A stretch of DNA of 64,000 bases from Acidimicrobiia bacterium (GTDB lineage: Bacteria > Actinomycetota > Acidimicrobiia > Acidimicrobiales > SKKL01). The stretch spans positions 1 through 64,000 of the forward strand of contig JAENWR010000004.1 of the NCBI GenBank assembly GCA_016649895.1. The letters are read 5' to 3'. Position numbers and translations under genes: made by a program. Under the pieces are notes generated by a model, which worked only from the letters and a program-made list of their open reading frames with translations, had not been told where the DNA came from and ran no database searches. Positions 45,283 through 53,494 of this stretch are shown in pieces (the first letter of the stretch is position 1; every line of letters starts with the position of its first letter).

Positions 45283-45687
45283 TCAGTCGGTGACCGTCGG
45301 CGGCGCCGCGAGGAACGGCCGGACCTCCAGCCACTCGTGGATCGGCTCGCCGCCGGCGCCGGGGGCGGCCGACAGCTCGCCGGCGAGCTCGACCGCTCGC
45401 TCCTGGCTGTCGACGTCGATGATCATCCAGCCGGCGATGAGGTCCTTCGTCTCCGCGAACGGGCCGTCGGTGACCGGCGGTCCGTCACCGTCGGATCGAA
45501 CCCACAGGCCGTCGGGTGACAGCGCCTGCCCGTCGACGAACTCACCGGTGCCCTCGAGGCGGGTGGCGAAGTCGGACATGAACTGGATGTGCGCCTCGAC
45601 CTCGTCGGGCGTCCACTGGTCCATCGGGATGTGGTTGACCGCCGCCGGCGCGCCTCGGTAGTGCTTGAGCAACAGGTACTTGGCCAT
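45283..45687 (-). CDS. YciI-related (DGPF) protein
   Basis: 134 residues. MAKYLLLKHYRGAP at the start, DQWTPDEVEAHIQFM in the middle, and VTDGPFAETKDLIAGW (the DGPF signature) at about residues 72-87. It is followed at 2 bp by the ECF42-type sigma factor gene, the conserved pairing. GGAGAACACC precedes the ATG. The role is probably linked to control of, or by, the sigma factor. Confidence 0.88.
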   Translation of the reverse strand: MAKYLLLKHYRGAPAAVNHIPMDQWTPDEVEAHIQFMSDFATRLEGTGEFVDGQALSPDGLWVRSDGDGPPVTDGPFAETKDLIAGWMIIDVDSQERAVELAGELSAAPGAGGEPIHEWLEVRPFLAAPPTVTD

Positions 45688-45828
45688 GGTGTTCTCCTTG
45701 TCGGACGGCGACCCCGGTGGCTGCCGTCACCCTGGGACGGAGCAGACATCCAGTTCTCGACATGCCAGCAGAGATTTCTACACTTGCCTCCGGCGTTGAC
45801 CGGTGTCCCAGTGGCTGTAGTCAGATGG

Positions 45829-45840
45829 TACGTTGATAGG
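45829..45840 (+). promoter_or_regulatory. -10 hexamer TACGTT with extended TGN, 6 bases before ATG
   Basis: TGG-TACGTT, then GATAGG, then the VapB ATG at 45841. Leaderless spacing. Confidence 0.55.
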
Positions 45841-46086
45841 ATGAGTGGGACGTACAAGGTCATGATGGGCGACCGCGGGCGGCTGGTCGTGCCGGCGCCT
45901 GTCCGCGAGGAGGCGGGACTCTCCGAGGGGACGCCCCTGATGCTGATGGCCACACCGTCGGGGATCGTCGTCATGACCCGCGAACAGCTGAAGGCGCGCG
46001 TGCGAGCCGAGCTCGCGGGGACCGACCTGGTCGATGCGCTTCTTGCCGAGCGACGCATTGTCGCCGCGGACGAGGGCGCGGCATGA
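45841..46086 (+). CDS. vapB: VapB-type AbrB-fold antitoxin
   Basis: 81 residues. An N-terminal swapped-hairpin (AbrB/MazE) domain: YKVMMGDRGRLVVPAPVREE then GTPLMLMATPSGIVVMT. A helical C-terminus (ARVRAELAGTDLVDALLAER) would wrap the toxin. It overlaps the VapC start (ATGA). Confidence 0.88.
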   Translation: MSGTYKVMMGDRGRLVVPAPVREEAGLSEGTPLMLMATPSGIVVMTREQLKARVRAELAGTDLVDALLAERRIVAADEGAA

Positions 46087-46454
46087 CGACGGTCGTCGAC
46101 GCATCGGCCGTGCTCGCGTTCCTGCAGGGCGAGGTGGGGAGCGACCTCGTCGAATCGCATCTGGTCGCCGGTGCGGCATGCGGGGCGGCCAACTGGTCGG
46201 AGGTCGCTCAGAAGGTGAGGGCGGCGGGACGTGACTGGACCCTCGTCCGAGCGCTACTCGAGAGCTATGACCTCGTCGTCGAGCCTGTGGTTCTCGCCGA
46301 TGCCGAGTGGGCGGCGCAACGTTGGCAGCCCGGCGAGGGTCTCTCGCTCGCGGACCGCCTCTGCCTCGCGCTCGCAGAACGCCTCGACACCGACGTGCTC
46401 ACCGCCGACCGCTCATGGGGCGATGGCGGACGGATCCACCAACTCCGGAACTGA
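46083..46454 (+). CDS. vapC: VapC-type PIN toxin
   Basis: 123 residues. TVVDASAVLAFLQGE (first Asp), NWSEVAQKV (Glu), LSLADRLCLALAE (Asp) and VLTADRSWGD (Asp) form the complete PIN acidic set. VapC toxins cleave tRNA or rRNA. It is coupled to the AbrB-fold antitoxin by a 4-bp overlap. Confidence 0.9.
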   Translation: MTTVVDASAVLAFLQGEVGSDLVESHLVAGAACGAANWSEVAQKVRAAGRDWTLVRALLESYDLVVEPVVLADAEWAAQRWQPGEGLSLADRLCLALAERLDTDVLTADRSWGDGGRIHQLRN

Positions 46455-46488
46455 GCCCCTACCGCTGACCCGGGCCTCGGGGCGATGG

Positions 46489-46962
46489 TCAGATGAGCGC
46501 CGCGATCGAGCCGGTCAGCGTCACCAGTGCGGCCATCGCACCGAGCACCATGAAGGCACTGGCTCGAATCGTTCGGTGCAGCTCGGTGGCGAGGTTGGCC
46601 ACGTCGACCCGCACCCCACCGATCTCGGTCATCAGACGAGATTCGGCGGCCACGATCTCGCTGCGCAATCTGGTCTCGATGCTCCCGATCTTGGTGTCCA
46701 GACGGTGGATCTGGCCGGTGAGCCTGGTGTCAGTGCCGCCGATCTTGGTGTCCAGACGGTCGATCTGGCCGGTGAGCTTGGTGTCCAGACGATCGATCTT
46801 GTTGTCCAGGCGCGTCTCCAGATGCAGGAGGTCGTCCTTCGTGGCGACCTGGGCCCATCCGACCGGGGGGAGATGCTCCATCAGCGTGTTCGCCTTGTCG
46901 GGCCCGAGGATCTCCTCGAGGCGTTGGTACAGCTCATGTCGGTTCTGCTCGGTGATCGCCAT
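46489..46962 (-). CDS. Coiled-coil protein with C-terminal membrane helix
   Basis: 157 residues from the ATG at 46962. About residues 42-110 consist of repeated heptad-like units (RLDTKLTGQIDRLDTKIGG and near copies). A hydrophobic C-terminal helix (AFMVLGAMAALVTLTGSIAA) follows. It has the build of DUF1640/CCDC90-like or Bdr-type proteins: a trimeric or tetrameric coiled coil tethered to the membrane. The coil length varies by repeat expansion at DNA level (see repeat). Confidence 0.65.
   Translation of the reverse strand: MAITEQNRHELYQRLEEILGPDKANTLMEHLPPVGWAQVATKDDLLHLETRLDNKIDRLDTKLTGQIDRLDTKIGGTDTRLTGQIHRLDTKIGSIETRLRSEIVAAESRLMTEIGGVRVDVANLATELHRTIRASAFMVLGAMAALVTLTGSIAALI
46687..46777. 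repeat. 54-bp-period repeat within the coiled-coil gene
   Basis: A 37-bp unit at 46,687-46,723 recurs at 46,741-46,777 with one mismatch, a period of 54 bp (18 codons). It adds heptad-like turns without a frame change, so copy number could vary between strains. Confidence 0.7.
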
Positions 46963-47049
46963 GGTGCGAGTGCTCCGTCGTCGGCGTGTCGTCGAGGGAG
47001 CCGTCCGCTCCGAGCGCCTGCGATGGCGATGTGGTGAGCGTAGCGCCGG

Positions 47050-47061
47050 TACATTCCGGCG
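47050..47061 (+). promoter_or_regulatory. -10 hexamer TACATT, 6 bases before apt
   Basis: TACATT, 6 bases, ATG at 47062. Confidence 0.5.
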
Positions 47062-47589
47062 ATGGCCGGTGACGAGATGCTCGAGTCCCTCATCCACGAC
47101 GTCGCCGATTGGCCCCAGCCGGGGGTTGGCTTCAAGGACATCACGCCGCTGCTCGCCGACCCGGCGGCGTTCACCGAGGTGATCGACCGCCTCGCCGGCC
47201 ACTTCATCGACCGCGAGGTCACCAAGGTGGTCGGCATCGAGGCCCGTGGCTTCCTCATCGGCGCCCCCGTCGCGCTGCGTCTCGGCGCCGGGTTCGTGCC
47301 GGCCCGCAAGCCGGGCAAGCTGCCCCGGCCCACCGAGACCGTCACCTACGACCTGGAGTACGGCACCGACTCGCTCGAGATCCACACCGACGCCATCGAG
47401 CCCGGCGAACAGGTGGCCATCATCGACGATGTCCTCGCCACCGGCGGCACTGCGGCCGCTGCGGTCGAGCTGGTCGAGCGCCTCGGCGGCAACCTGGTGG
47501 GCCTCGGCTTCGTCATCGAGCTGGGGTTCCTCGGCGGCGCCGCCCGCATCGCGGGAGCCGCGCACACGTCGCTCGTCACCTACCGTTGA
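47062..47589 (+). CDS. apt: Adenine phosphoribosyltransferase
   Basis: 175 residues, the normal size. It converts adenine and PRPP to AMP. Motifs: FKDITPLLADP near the N-terminus, VVGIEARGFLIGAPVALRLG, FVPARKPGKLP, and the PRPP-binding loop VAIIDDVLATGGTAAAAVEL (about residues 115-134). Its stop overlaps the start of a nucleosidase-like gene (TGATG), forming a purine-salvage pair. Confidence 0.95.
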   Translation: MAGDEMLESLIHDVADWPQPGVGFKDITPLLADPAAFTEVIDRLAGHFIDREVTKVVGIEARGFLIGAPVALRLGAGFVPARKPGKLPRPTETVTYDLEYGTDSLEIHTDAIEPGEQVAIIDDVLATGGTAAAAVELVERLGGNLVGLGFVIELGFLGGAARIAGAAHTSLVTYR

Positions 47590-48131
47590 TGGGCGAACCG
47601 CTCGTGGTCATCGCGCTGCGACAGGAGGCGCTCTACGTCGAGGGTGTCGACCTGGTGATCACCGGCATCGGCAAGGTGGCCGCCGCGGTGGCCGTGAGCC
47701 GGGCCGTCGCCGAACGCCAACCGTCGCTCGTGCTCAACGTCGGCACCGCCGGCGCCCTGCACGACCATCTCAACGGAGCGCACGTCGTGGGCCGGGTGAT
47801 CGAACACGACGTCGACCACGCCGCGCTCGGTGCCCTCATCGGCGAACCGATCAGCGGCGAGGTGGTGCTCGACCCGAACGAGGACATCACGCTCGCCACC
47901 GGCGACGCCTTCGTGTCGAGCGAGGTGCACCGCCAGGCCCTCGCCGCCCGTGCCCACCTGGTCGACATGGAGGGCTACGCCATCGCCCGGGCGTGCCAGC
48001 AGGCGGACGTGCCGTTGCGCATGGTGAAGGTGGTCTCCGATACCGCGTCAGCGGATGCGGCCAGCTCGTGGCAGGGTCGCATGGACGATCTCGCCCGCCA
48101 GATCGCCGCCGCAGTGACCGCCCACCTCTGA
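47589..48131 (+). CDS. Purine nucleosidase/phosphorylase family protein (MTA/SAH-nucleosidase-like)
   Basis: 180 residues, somewhat short for the family. It shows LVITGIGKVAAAVAVSRA, LVLNVGTAGAL, VDMEGYAIARAC (substrate Glu in MEG) and VKVVSDTASADA (catalytic Asp), the PNP_UDP_1 pattern. It is coupled to apt; the pair would release and reuse adenine from nucleosides such as methylthioadenosine. The exact substrate is not clear. Confidence 0.82.
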   Translation: MGEPLVVIALRQEALYVEGVDLVITGIGKVAAAVAVSRAVAERQPSLVLNVGTAGALHDHLNGAHVVGRVIEHDVDHAALGALIGEPISGEVVLDPNEDITLATGDAFVSSEVHRQALAARAHLVDMEGYAIARACQQADVPLRMVKVVSDTASADAASSWQGRMDDLARQIAAAVTAHL

Positions 48132-48183
48132 GCGAGGCCCCGACGGTTGATCGCGCGGCACCCGGTCGAGCACGCTGAGGCGC

Positions 48184-48990
48184 ATGGCTGGGCTCTTTCG
48201 CATCGCTCGCAACCCCGACGAGCTGTCGACGTTGCCCTACGTGCTGTGGGTCCCGGTCGGGCCCGCCCCGTTGGTGCTGAAGGCCAAGGACGTGTGGCCC
48301 CGGACCGCGAAGGTCTACTGCCATCGTGGCGAGTGGCCCGACGACGCCGACATCGTCGAGGAGACGCCCGTGCGCTCGTGTGTGCGCCGCGGCGTCGCCA
48401 TCGACCTCGTGCTCGATCGCTACCGGGAGAACCGCTCGCAGTTCGTGCTCACCACGCTGAAGGGCGGCCGCGAGGGCATCTTCTGGCAGACGGCGAAGAC
48501 GACTCGCAAGACCCGTCCCGGCATGCGGCTGCCCACCAAGCGCAGCGCCGCCGGTGTCCTGCCGATCGTGGTCGACACCCGCGAGCGCTACGCGTGGAAG
48601 TTCGAGCGCCAACAGGCGTCGCTCACGAAGCGGGCGCTCACGGTCGGCGACTACGCGGTGGAGTCAGACGGCGAGGTCGTGGGTGTGGTCGAGCGCAAGA
48701 AGCTCACCGAGCTGGCCGGCAACGTCGTCGACGGCAGCCTGCTCGTGATGCTCGGCGAGCTGTCGGTGGCCCGCCGCGCCGCCATCGTCGTCGAGGACCG
48801 TTGGGCCGATGTCTTCCGCCTCCAGCACGTGTCGCCGGCGATGGTGGCCGAGATGCTCGCCGCTGCTCAGGTGCGCTACCCGAACGTGCCGATCGTGTTC
48901 TGCGAGAACCGTCCACTCGCCCAGGAGTGGGCCTACCGGTTCCTCGGCGCCGCCGCGGCCTACGCCGACGAAGAAGCGGTGGACCTCTAG
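48184..48990 (+). CDS. ERCC4-domain nuclease
   Basis: 268 residues. The C-terminal half is an ERCC4 (XPF-type) nuclease: LPIVVDTRERYAWKF (Asp and Arg-Glu), LTVGDYAVES, and the ERKK core in VVGVVERKKLTELAG. The N-terminal 120 residues are a separate domain of unknown type. ERCC4 proteins cut branched DNA in repair; this is a small stand-alone bacterial form. Its end overlaps the opposite-strand winged-helix gene by 4 bp. Confidence 0.82.
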   Translation: MAGLFRIARNPDELSTLPYVLWVPVGPAPLVLKAKDVWPRTAKVYCHRGEWPDDADIVEETPVRSCVRRGVAIDLVLDRYRENRSQFVLTTLKGGREGIFWQTAKTTRKTRPGMRLPTKRSAAGVLPIVVDTRERYAWKFERQQASLTKRALTVGDYAVESDGEVVGVVERKKLTELAGNVVDGSLLVMLGELSVARRAAIVVEDRWADVFRLQHVSPAMVAEMLAAAQVRYPNVPIVFCENRPLAQEWAYRFLGAAAAYADEEAVDL

Positions 48991-50132
48991 CTGCGCGCGA
49001 TGGTGACCGTCGGTTCGGCGGAGGTATCGAGCAACTCCAGCAGCCGATGACCCTCGGCCTCGATCTCCTCGGCCTGGTGGTCGTCGAGCGGCTCGAGCGG
49101 CTCGACGGAGAGCACCGCTGAGTCGCCCCGCGATGCATGCCGCCACACCGCCCGCACCTCGCCGTCGACGAGCACCGTGCTGGGCACGACCCCGTTGGGG
49201 GTCGCCAGCGCACGGCGGCGATGGGCGTCGGCGACGACGAAGCTGCGGTCGGCGTGCGAGCGCAGCAGGTTGTCGTAGTCGGGGAGGAACCGGATGGGCG
49301 CAGGCGTGGACGGATCCGGGCGTGGCGCGTCGGGCAGGTCGTAGAGCTGGCGGCCGTCCTCGGTGGTGAACAGCACCAGCTGGTCGCGCAGCCCGTCGAC
49401 GACCGGTGCGAGCCGGGTGAGGCCGCACCAGGTCTGCAGGTCCTGCACCGTGGCCGGTCCGTAGGCCGCGAAGTAGCGCTGCGCCATCGCCGCCAGGTCG
49501 GGACGACGCGAGAGCGGTCGGTCGAGCCACTGTTCGAGGGTGGCGTAGGCGGTGCCGCCGGTACGGCCCCACACCGCCCGCGGTGGCGTCTGCACCAGCG
49601 GCACCCGGTTTCGAGCCCCGTGCCCCAGTGCAGCCGGTGGCCGGTCGGCGAAGCGCGTGGCCAGCGCGACCCCGAGCGCACGCGGGCTCAACGGTTCGTC
49701 GGCCAGCACCTCGTGGGTGGCCCGGGCAAGCTCGTCGAGGTCGATGCCCGCCAGCCCGGCAGCATGGCTGGCGTTGGTGGCGATGTCCTTGTCGAGCAGC
49801 GGTTGGACGAGCGGCCGCAGCTCACACGCATCCGCCGCGCTCACCAGGTGGATGGTGCCGCGCATGACGACGATGCGCACCAGCTCACGATCGAGGAGGG
49901 CCTGGCCCAGGCGGTGTGGGTCGAAGCGCTCGATCCGAGACCACACGCTGACGTAGGGCGACCACGGCGCCTGGGCCTGTAGCCCCACCAGGCGCTCGAC
50001 GGCCCCGACCACGTCGAGGTCGTGGCGGTGCAGCAGCATCTGGCGGGCGAGGAGCGCCCGGTTGCGGGCTCGGCCTGACACGACCGGGCCGGAGGGGGAG
50101 CGACGCGAGGAACCAGGTGAACCAGAGGCCAT
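48987..50132 (-). CDS. Winged-helix DNA-binding (HTH_42, AlkZ-like) protein
   Basis: 381 residues from the ATG at 50132. RNRALLARQML, VGLQAQAPWSPYVSVWSRI, VRIVVMRGTIHLV, RYFAAYGPATVQDLQTWCGL, and FLPDYDNLLRSH are typical of PF06224, which includes the interstrand-crosslink glycosylase AlkZ. The Q-x-Q motif (LQAQAP) of AlkZ-type catalysis is present (about residues 48-53), so glycosylase activity is possible. TACCGT lies 6 bases before the start. Confidence 0.82.
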   Translation of the reverse strand: MASGSPGSSRRSPSGPVVSGRARNRALLARQMLLHRHDLDVVGAVERLVGLQAQAPWSPYVSVWSRIERFDPHRLGQALLDRELVRIVVMRGTIHLVSAADACELRPLVQPLLDKDIATNASHAAGLAGIDLDELARATHEVLADEPLSPRALGVALATRFADRPPAALGHGARNRVPLVQTPPRAVWGRTGGTAYATLEQWLDRPLSRRPDLAAMAQRYFAAYGPATVQDLQTWCGLTRLAPVVDGLRDQLVLFTTEDGRQLYDLPDAPRPDPSTPAPIRFLPDYDNLLRSHADRSFVVADAHRRRALATPNGVVPSTVLVDGEVRAVWRHASRGDSAVLSVEPLEPLDDHQAEEIEAEGHRLLELLDTSAEPTVTIARS

Positions 50133-50144
50133 GCGCCTACGGTA
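50133..50144 (-). promoter_or_regulatory. -10 hexamer TACCGT, 6 bases before ATG
   Basis: On the minus strand TACCGT, 6 bases, then ATG at 50132. Confidence 0.45.
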
Positions 50145-50205
50145 CGGACCACTGCGGCCACGATCTGGCCGCATCGATCTGGCCGCAACGACTGGGCGGC
50201 GTGGA

Positions 50206-50991
50206 TCAACCGGCGCCGGTGCGGCCGTGCTTCCAGTAGCCCCGGATCACCGTCTGGCTGCGGGGCAGTCCCCGCTCCTTCGACAGCAGGTTGCGCAGCC
50301 GCTGCACACCGGCCGCCTCGCCTGCGGCCCACACCCGCACGCCGTCGGGCGTGGACAGGCCCTCGACCTCGCGCAGCATCGCCGAGCCTGGAGCGTCGTC
50401 GGCGCCGAGGTCGCACCAGCGCACGTCAGCTCCCGGGTGCGCTGGCAGGTCGATCCGGGCGGCGGTGTCGCCGACCTCGACGATCACGTCGATGTGGGCA
50501 TGCTGGGGCAACACACCGAGGAGCTGGCCGATGGCCGGCAGTGCCGACTCGTCACCCACGACGAGGAACCGCTCGGCATCGGGGTCGACCTCATAGCCCC
50601 GGCCCGGTCCCGACACCGCCACCTGGTCGCCCACCGGCTGCGCCGCCGCCCACGTCGACAGCGCGCCCTCGCCGTGCAGCACCACATCGACCTCGACCGA
50701 CCCGACGGCGGCGTCGACCGCCAGGGGAGTGAGCGTGCGGATCGGCGGCCGGGCGCCGTCGGCGAAGCGGAACTCGTTGCCGTCCCACTCGGGTACCTCG
50801 AGCGACGTGCCGACCCCGCCGCGGGGTAGCAGCAACCGCAAGCTGGCGGCGGGCTCGTCGACCTCGAAGCCGACCAGCTCCGGTCCGGTCAGCGTGATCG
50901 TCGCCAGACGGGGCGTACGCAGCGCCACCTCGGTGACGACCGCGCGGCGGAAGTCGGGCGGCGGGCGGCGGAGGCGGACGACATCGCTCAT
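50206..50991 (-). CDS. Siderophore-interacting protein (FAD/NAD(P)H reductase)
   Basis: 261 residues from the ATG at 50991. FAD-binding part with IRTLTPLAVD in place of the usual RxYTxR, GPGRGYEVDP, and FLVVGDESALPAIGQLL (nucleotide site). The end WAAGEAAGVQRLR and RGYWKHGRTG is typical of ViuB/SIP proteins, which reduce ferric siderophores in the cytoplasm. No siderophore transport genes lie nearby. Confidence 0.9.
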   Translation of the reverse strand: MSDVVRLRRPPPDFRRAVVTEVALRTPRLATITLTGPELVGFEVDEPAASLRLLLPRGGVGTSLEVPEWDGNEFRFADGARPPIRTLTPLAVDAAVGSVEVDVVLHGEGALSTWAAAQPVGDQVAVSGPGRGYEVDPDAERFLVVGDESALPAIGQLLGVLPQHAHIDVIVEVGDTAARIDLPAHPGADVRWCDLGADDAPGSAMLREVEGLSTPDGVRVWAAGEAAGVQRLRNLLSKERGLPRSQTVIRGYWKHGRTGAG

Positions 50992-51104
50992 CGGCCCAGT
51001 GTGGACCGCCCCAGCCACGAGCACGCCACCTCTGGCACACTGGCGCGAGCCGGCCTGGGGGACACGTCGGCCCAGCGCGCAGTGCACAACAGGGGGAGAG
51101 CGAC

Positions 51105-51968
51105 ATGTCCACGATCGAGGACGGGATGCTGCGGGGACCAGCCCGGCGGCCCATCAACGCCCACCAAGAAGCGCCCAACAGCATCCACAACGACGAGGTG
51201 GCCGGCTCGCTCGGCTTCCGGGGCGGCACCGTCGCCGGCTCGATCCACATGGACCAGTTCCCACCCCTGCTCGTGCAGGCGTTCGGCCAACGGTGGTTCG
51301 AGACCGGCTCGCTGTCGCTCCAGTTCCGCAACGCCACCACCAGCGGCGAAGAGGTGTCACCGCTCCTCGGCGACCCCGGAGCATCCGACGACGTGCAGGT
51401 GCCGGCCCGCATGCTGCGCGACGACGGCCTCCTCGTGGCCGAGGGCACCGCGTCGATCGGCAACCCGAGCGAGCAGTCGCACCTCCACAGCATCGACCTG
51501 CGCCCGAGTGATCCGTCGGAGCTGAAGATGTTCCCGCACCTCGCCATCGGCGAGGTGATCATGGAGCACGAGGGCTCGGTGGCATCGGCCGACGCCATTG
51601 GCCGCGCCGACAAGGGCCTCATCACCGAGCCGATGGGCTGGTACCTGGGCGACTCGCCATGGGGCGGCCCCATCGCCGGCCCGTCCCAGGTCATCGGGCT
51701 GCTGTGGCGCCGCACCACCGGCGTGCTCACCGCCTCGACCGGCGGGGCGGTCGGCCTCTTCGGCGCCATCGAGGTGCGCCACCTCAACGGTCCGGTGATG
51801 GCCGACACCACCTACCAGGTGGAGAGCAGGGTGGTCGCCCCGGGCGCCAGCCCCAAGACCGAGTACGTGTGGTTCGACAGCACCGCCAGCGACGACACCG
51901 GCACCCCCATCGCCACCATGCGCATGCAGCTGCGGTGGATGAAGGCCTCGTCGAGCCTCTTCAGCTGA
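51105..51968 (+). CDS. Hot-dog-fold (MaoC-like) protein
   Basis: 287 residues; GGGGGAG precedes the ATG. FRGGTVAGSIHMDQFPPLL (about residues 39-57) resembles the hydratase segment of MaoC/FkbR2-like hot-dog domains, and LSLQFRNATTSGEEVSP fits the following strand. A second, weaker hot-dog-like half (GGPIAGPSQVIGLLWR, then AIEVRHLNGPV) suggests a double fold. An enoyl-CoA hydratase-type or thioester role is possible; substrate unknown. Confidence 0.6.
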   Translation: MSTIEDGMLRGPARRPINAHQEAPNSIHNDEVAGSLGFRGGTVAGSIHMDQFPPLLVQAFGQRWFETGSLSLQFRNATTSGEEVSPLLGDPGASDDVQVPARMLRDDGLLVAEGTASIGNPSEQSHLHSIDLRPSDPSELKMFPHLAIGEVIMEHEGSVASADAIGRADKGLITEPMGWYLGDSPWGGPIAGPSQVIGLLWRRTTGVLTASTGGAVGLFGAIEVRHLNGPVMADTTYQVESRVVAPGASPKTEYVWFDSTASDDTGTPIATMRMQLRWMKASSSLFS

Positions 51969-51975
51969 CGTTCGA

Positions 51976-52374
51976 TCAGGATGGTGGGACGAGGAGCTCG
52001 CAGAGCGTGCCAGGGGCCGTCGCCAGCCGCTGGTCGAGCGTGGCCAGCGGCGCGTCGACCAGTTCGGCGACCGCCACGTACCAGGCGTCGTGCGCGGTGA
52101 GGTTGTGGCGCAGCTCCCACACCCGCTCGGCGCAGACCTCGTAGGAGAAGAGCTCGACGCGGAGATCCTGGAGATCGGCGTGGGCCAGCGAGGCGACGTC
52201 GCTCGACACATCGCCGACCATGGCGGCCCGGCGCAACACGTTGGCCGTCTCGACGTGCACGACGTGGGGCGCGACGAGCGCTCGACCCGCGGTGACCTCC
52301 TCGGCCCAAAGTCCGCTGGGCCCGCTGTCGACCAGCAGAGCCACGAGGACCGACGCGTCGACGACGAGGGTCAC
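51976..52374 (-). CDS. vapC: VapC-type PIN toxin
   Basis: 132 residues. LVVDASVLVALLVDSG (Asp), VHVETANVLRRA (Glu), TAHDAWYVAVAE (Asp) and LATLDQRL (Asp) complete the PIN site. It follows its antitoxin gene with a 4-bp overlap. Confidence 0.88.
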   Translation of the reverse strand: MTLVVDASVLVALLVDSGPSGLWAEEVTAGRALVAPHVVHVETANVLRRAAMVGDVSSDVASLAHADLQDLRVELFSYEVCAERVWELRHNLTAHDAWYVAVAELVDAPLATLDQRLATAPGTLCELLVPPS

Positions 52375-52604
52375 CGCCGATCGGCGTCGCGGTGGGTGAG
52401 GATCGCCTCTGCTGGCAGGCGGCTGCCGGTGCGTGCCTTGCGGGCCGCGATCCTGGTTGCCAGGGCCGCAGGGTCAGGCCGCCGCGCCAGCTCGATGAGC
52501 TGCATCCGCAGGTACTCCTGGAGCGATCGACCGGTGGCGGCCGCTCGTCCGGCGAGCTCGTCGCGCGCCTCGTCGGGCACATCGCGGATGGTGATCGAGG
52601 CCAT
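52371..52604 (-). CDS. FitA/RHH-type antitoxin
   Basis: 77 residues. A ribbon-helix-helix N-terminus (MASITIRDVPDEARDEL, AAATGRSLQEYLRMQL) and a basic tail, the FitA/VapB type. It is followed by the PIN toxin. TAGTCT lies 6 bases before its ATG. Confidence 0.85.
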   Translation of the reverse strand: MASITIRDVPDEARDELAGRAAATGRSLQEYLRMQLIELARRPDPAALATRIAARKARTGSRLPAEAILTHRDADRR

Positions 52605-52642
52605 ACATGCAGACTACTGCGAACAGCAGTGATCTACTGCGA
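52605..52642 (-). promoter_or_regulatory. Antitoxin promoter with 20-bp-spaced direct repeats
   Basis: The -10 TAGTCT is at 52,616-52,611 (minus strand), 6 bases before the ATG. The 9-mer CTACTGCGA occurs at 52,614-52,622 and again at 52,634-52,642, exactly 20 bp apart (about two helical turns). A small inverted repeat ACTGC-N5-GCAGT lies at 52,616-52,630. These fit RHH operator half-sites. Confidence 0.5.
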
Positions 52643-52750
52643 CGGCTCCGTTGCAGATCGGGGATGGCGCATCTGCCGAATTTGTCGTATCACGGTCAGT
52701 GGAGGCGACTCATCTACAGAGTCCGTCAGCGCGGGGGAGGTGAGATCGGT

Positions 52751-53494
52751 GTGAGTCCTGTCCGGCTCAACCTCTTGCGCGGCTTCGAGTTGGTGGTCGA
52801 CGGAGTCGTCGTCGACATCCCCTCGAGCGCCCAGCGGGTGGTCGCCTACCTGGCGCTGCAGCCGCGCCCGCAACTGCGCACCTCGGTGGCGTCCTCGCTC
52901 TGGATCGACCTCACCGACGAGCGGGCCGGCGCCAACCTGCGTTCGGCCCTGTGGAAGCTGCGTGACCTCCGCGACCAGGTCATCACCGCCCGGGCGAACC
53001 ACCTCAGCCTGGGCGCCGACGTGAACGTCGACGTCACCGCGGTGGTGCGCGACGCCCGCGACCTCCTCGACGACGACACCGCGCACTCCGAGCTCGATCT
53101 GCGTGGCCACGACCTGCACCTCCTGTCGGCCGACCTGCTGCCCGAGTGGGACGAGGACTGGATCCTGTTCGAGCGCGAGCGCATCCGACAGCTGCGCGTC
53201 CACGCCATCGAGGCCCTCAGCCGCCGCTTGTCGCGTGCGGGTCGCCATGTCGACGCCATCGAGGCCGGTCTGTGCGCGGTTGCGGCCGATCCCCTCCGGG
53301 AGAGCGCGCAACGGGTGCTCATCGAGGCCCACGTCGCCGAGGGGAACCTGGCCGACGCCCGCCGCCAGTACGTCACTTTCGGCCGAGTCCTCTGGGAGGC
53401 GCTCGGCATCGTGCCGTCGGCCGCGCTCGGCCGGCTCGTCGGGATCTCAGACAGCGAGCGGGGCGCCATCGACCAGCGCGAGCAGCTCCGCTGA
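52751..53494 (+). CDS. SARP-type (BTAD) transcriptional regulator
   Basis: 247 residues from the GTG at 52751 (GGGGAGG upstream). The N-terminal winged helix has LNLLRGFELVVDG, QRVVAYLALQ and ANLRSALWKLRDL. The second half is the BTAD helical domain (IRQLRVHAIEALSRRLS, DPLRESAQRVLIEAHVAEG, DARRQYVTFGRVLWEALG). It is SARP-like without an ATPase. It converges with a close paralogue, the 3' ends overlapping by 48 bp, and lies beside an eCIS cluster, where such regulators are common. Confidence 0.85.
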   Translation: MSPVRLNLLRGFELVVDGVVVDIPSSAQRVVAYLALQPRPQLRTSVASSLWIDLTDERAGANLRSALWKLRDLRDQVITARANHLSLGADVNVDVTAVVRDARDLLDDDTAHSELDLRGHDLHLLSADLLPEWDEDWILFERERIRQLRVHAIEALSRRLSRAGRHVDAIEAGLCAVAADPLRESAQRVLIEAHVAEGNLADARRQYVTFGRVLWEALGIVPSAALGRLVGISDSERGAIDQREQLR

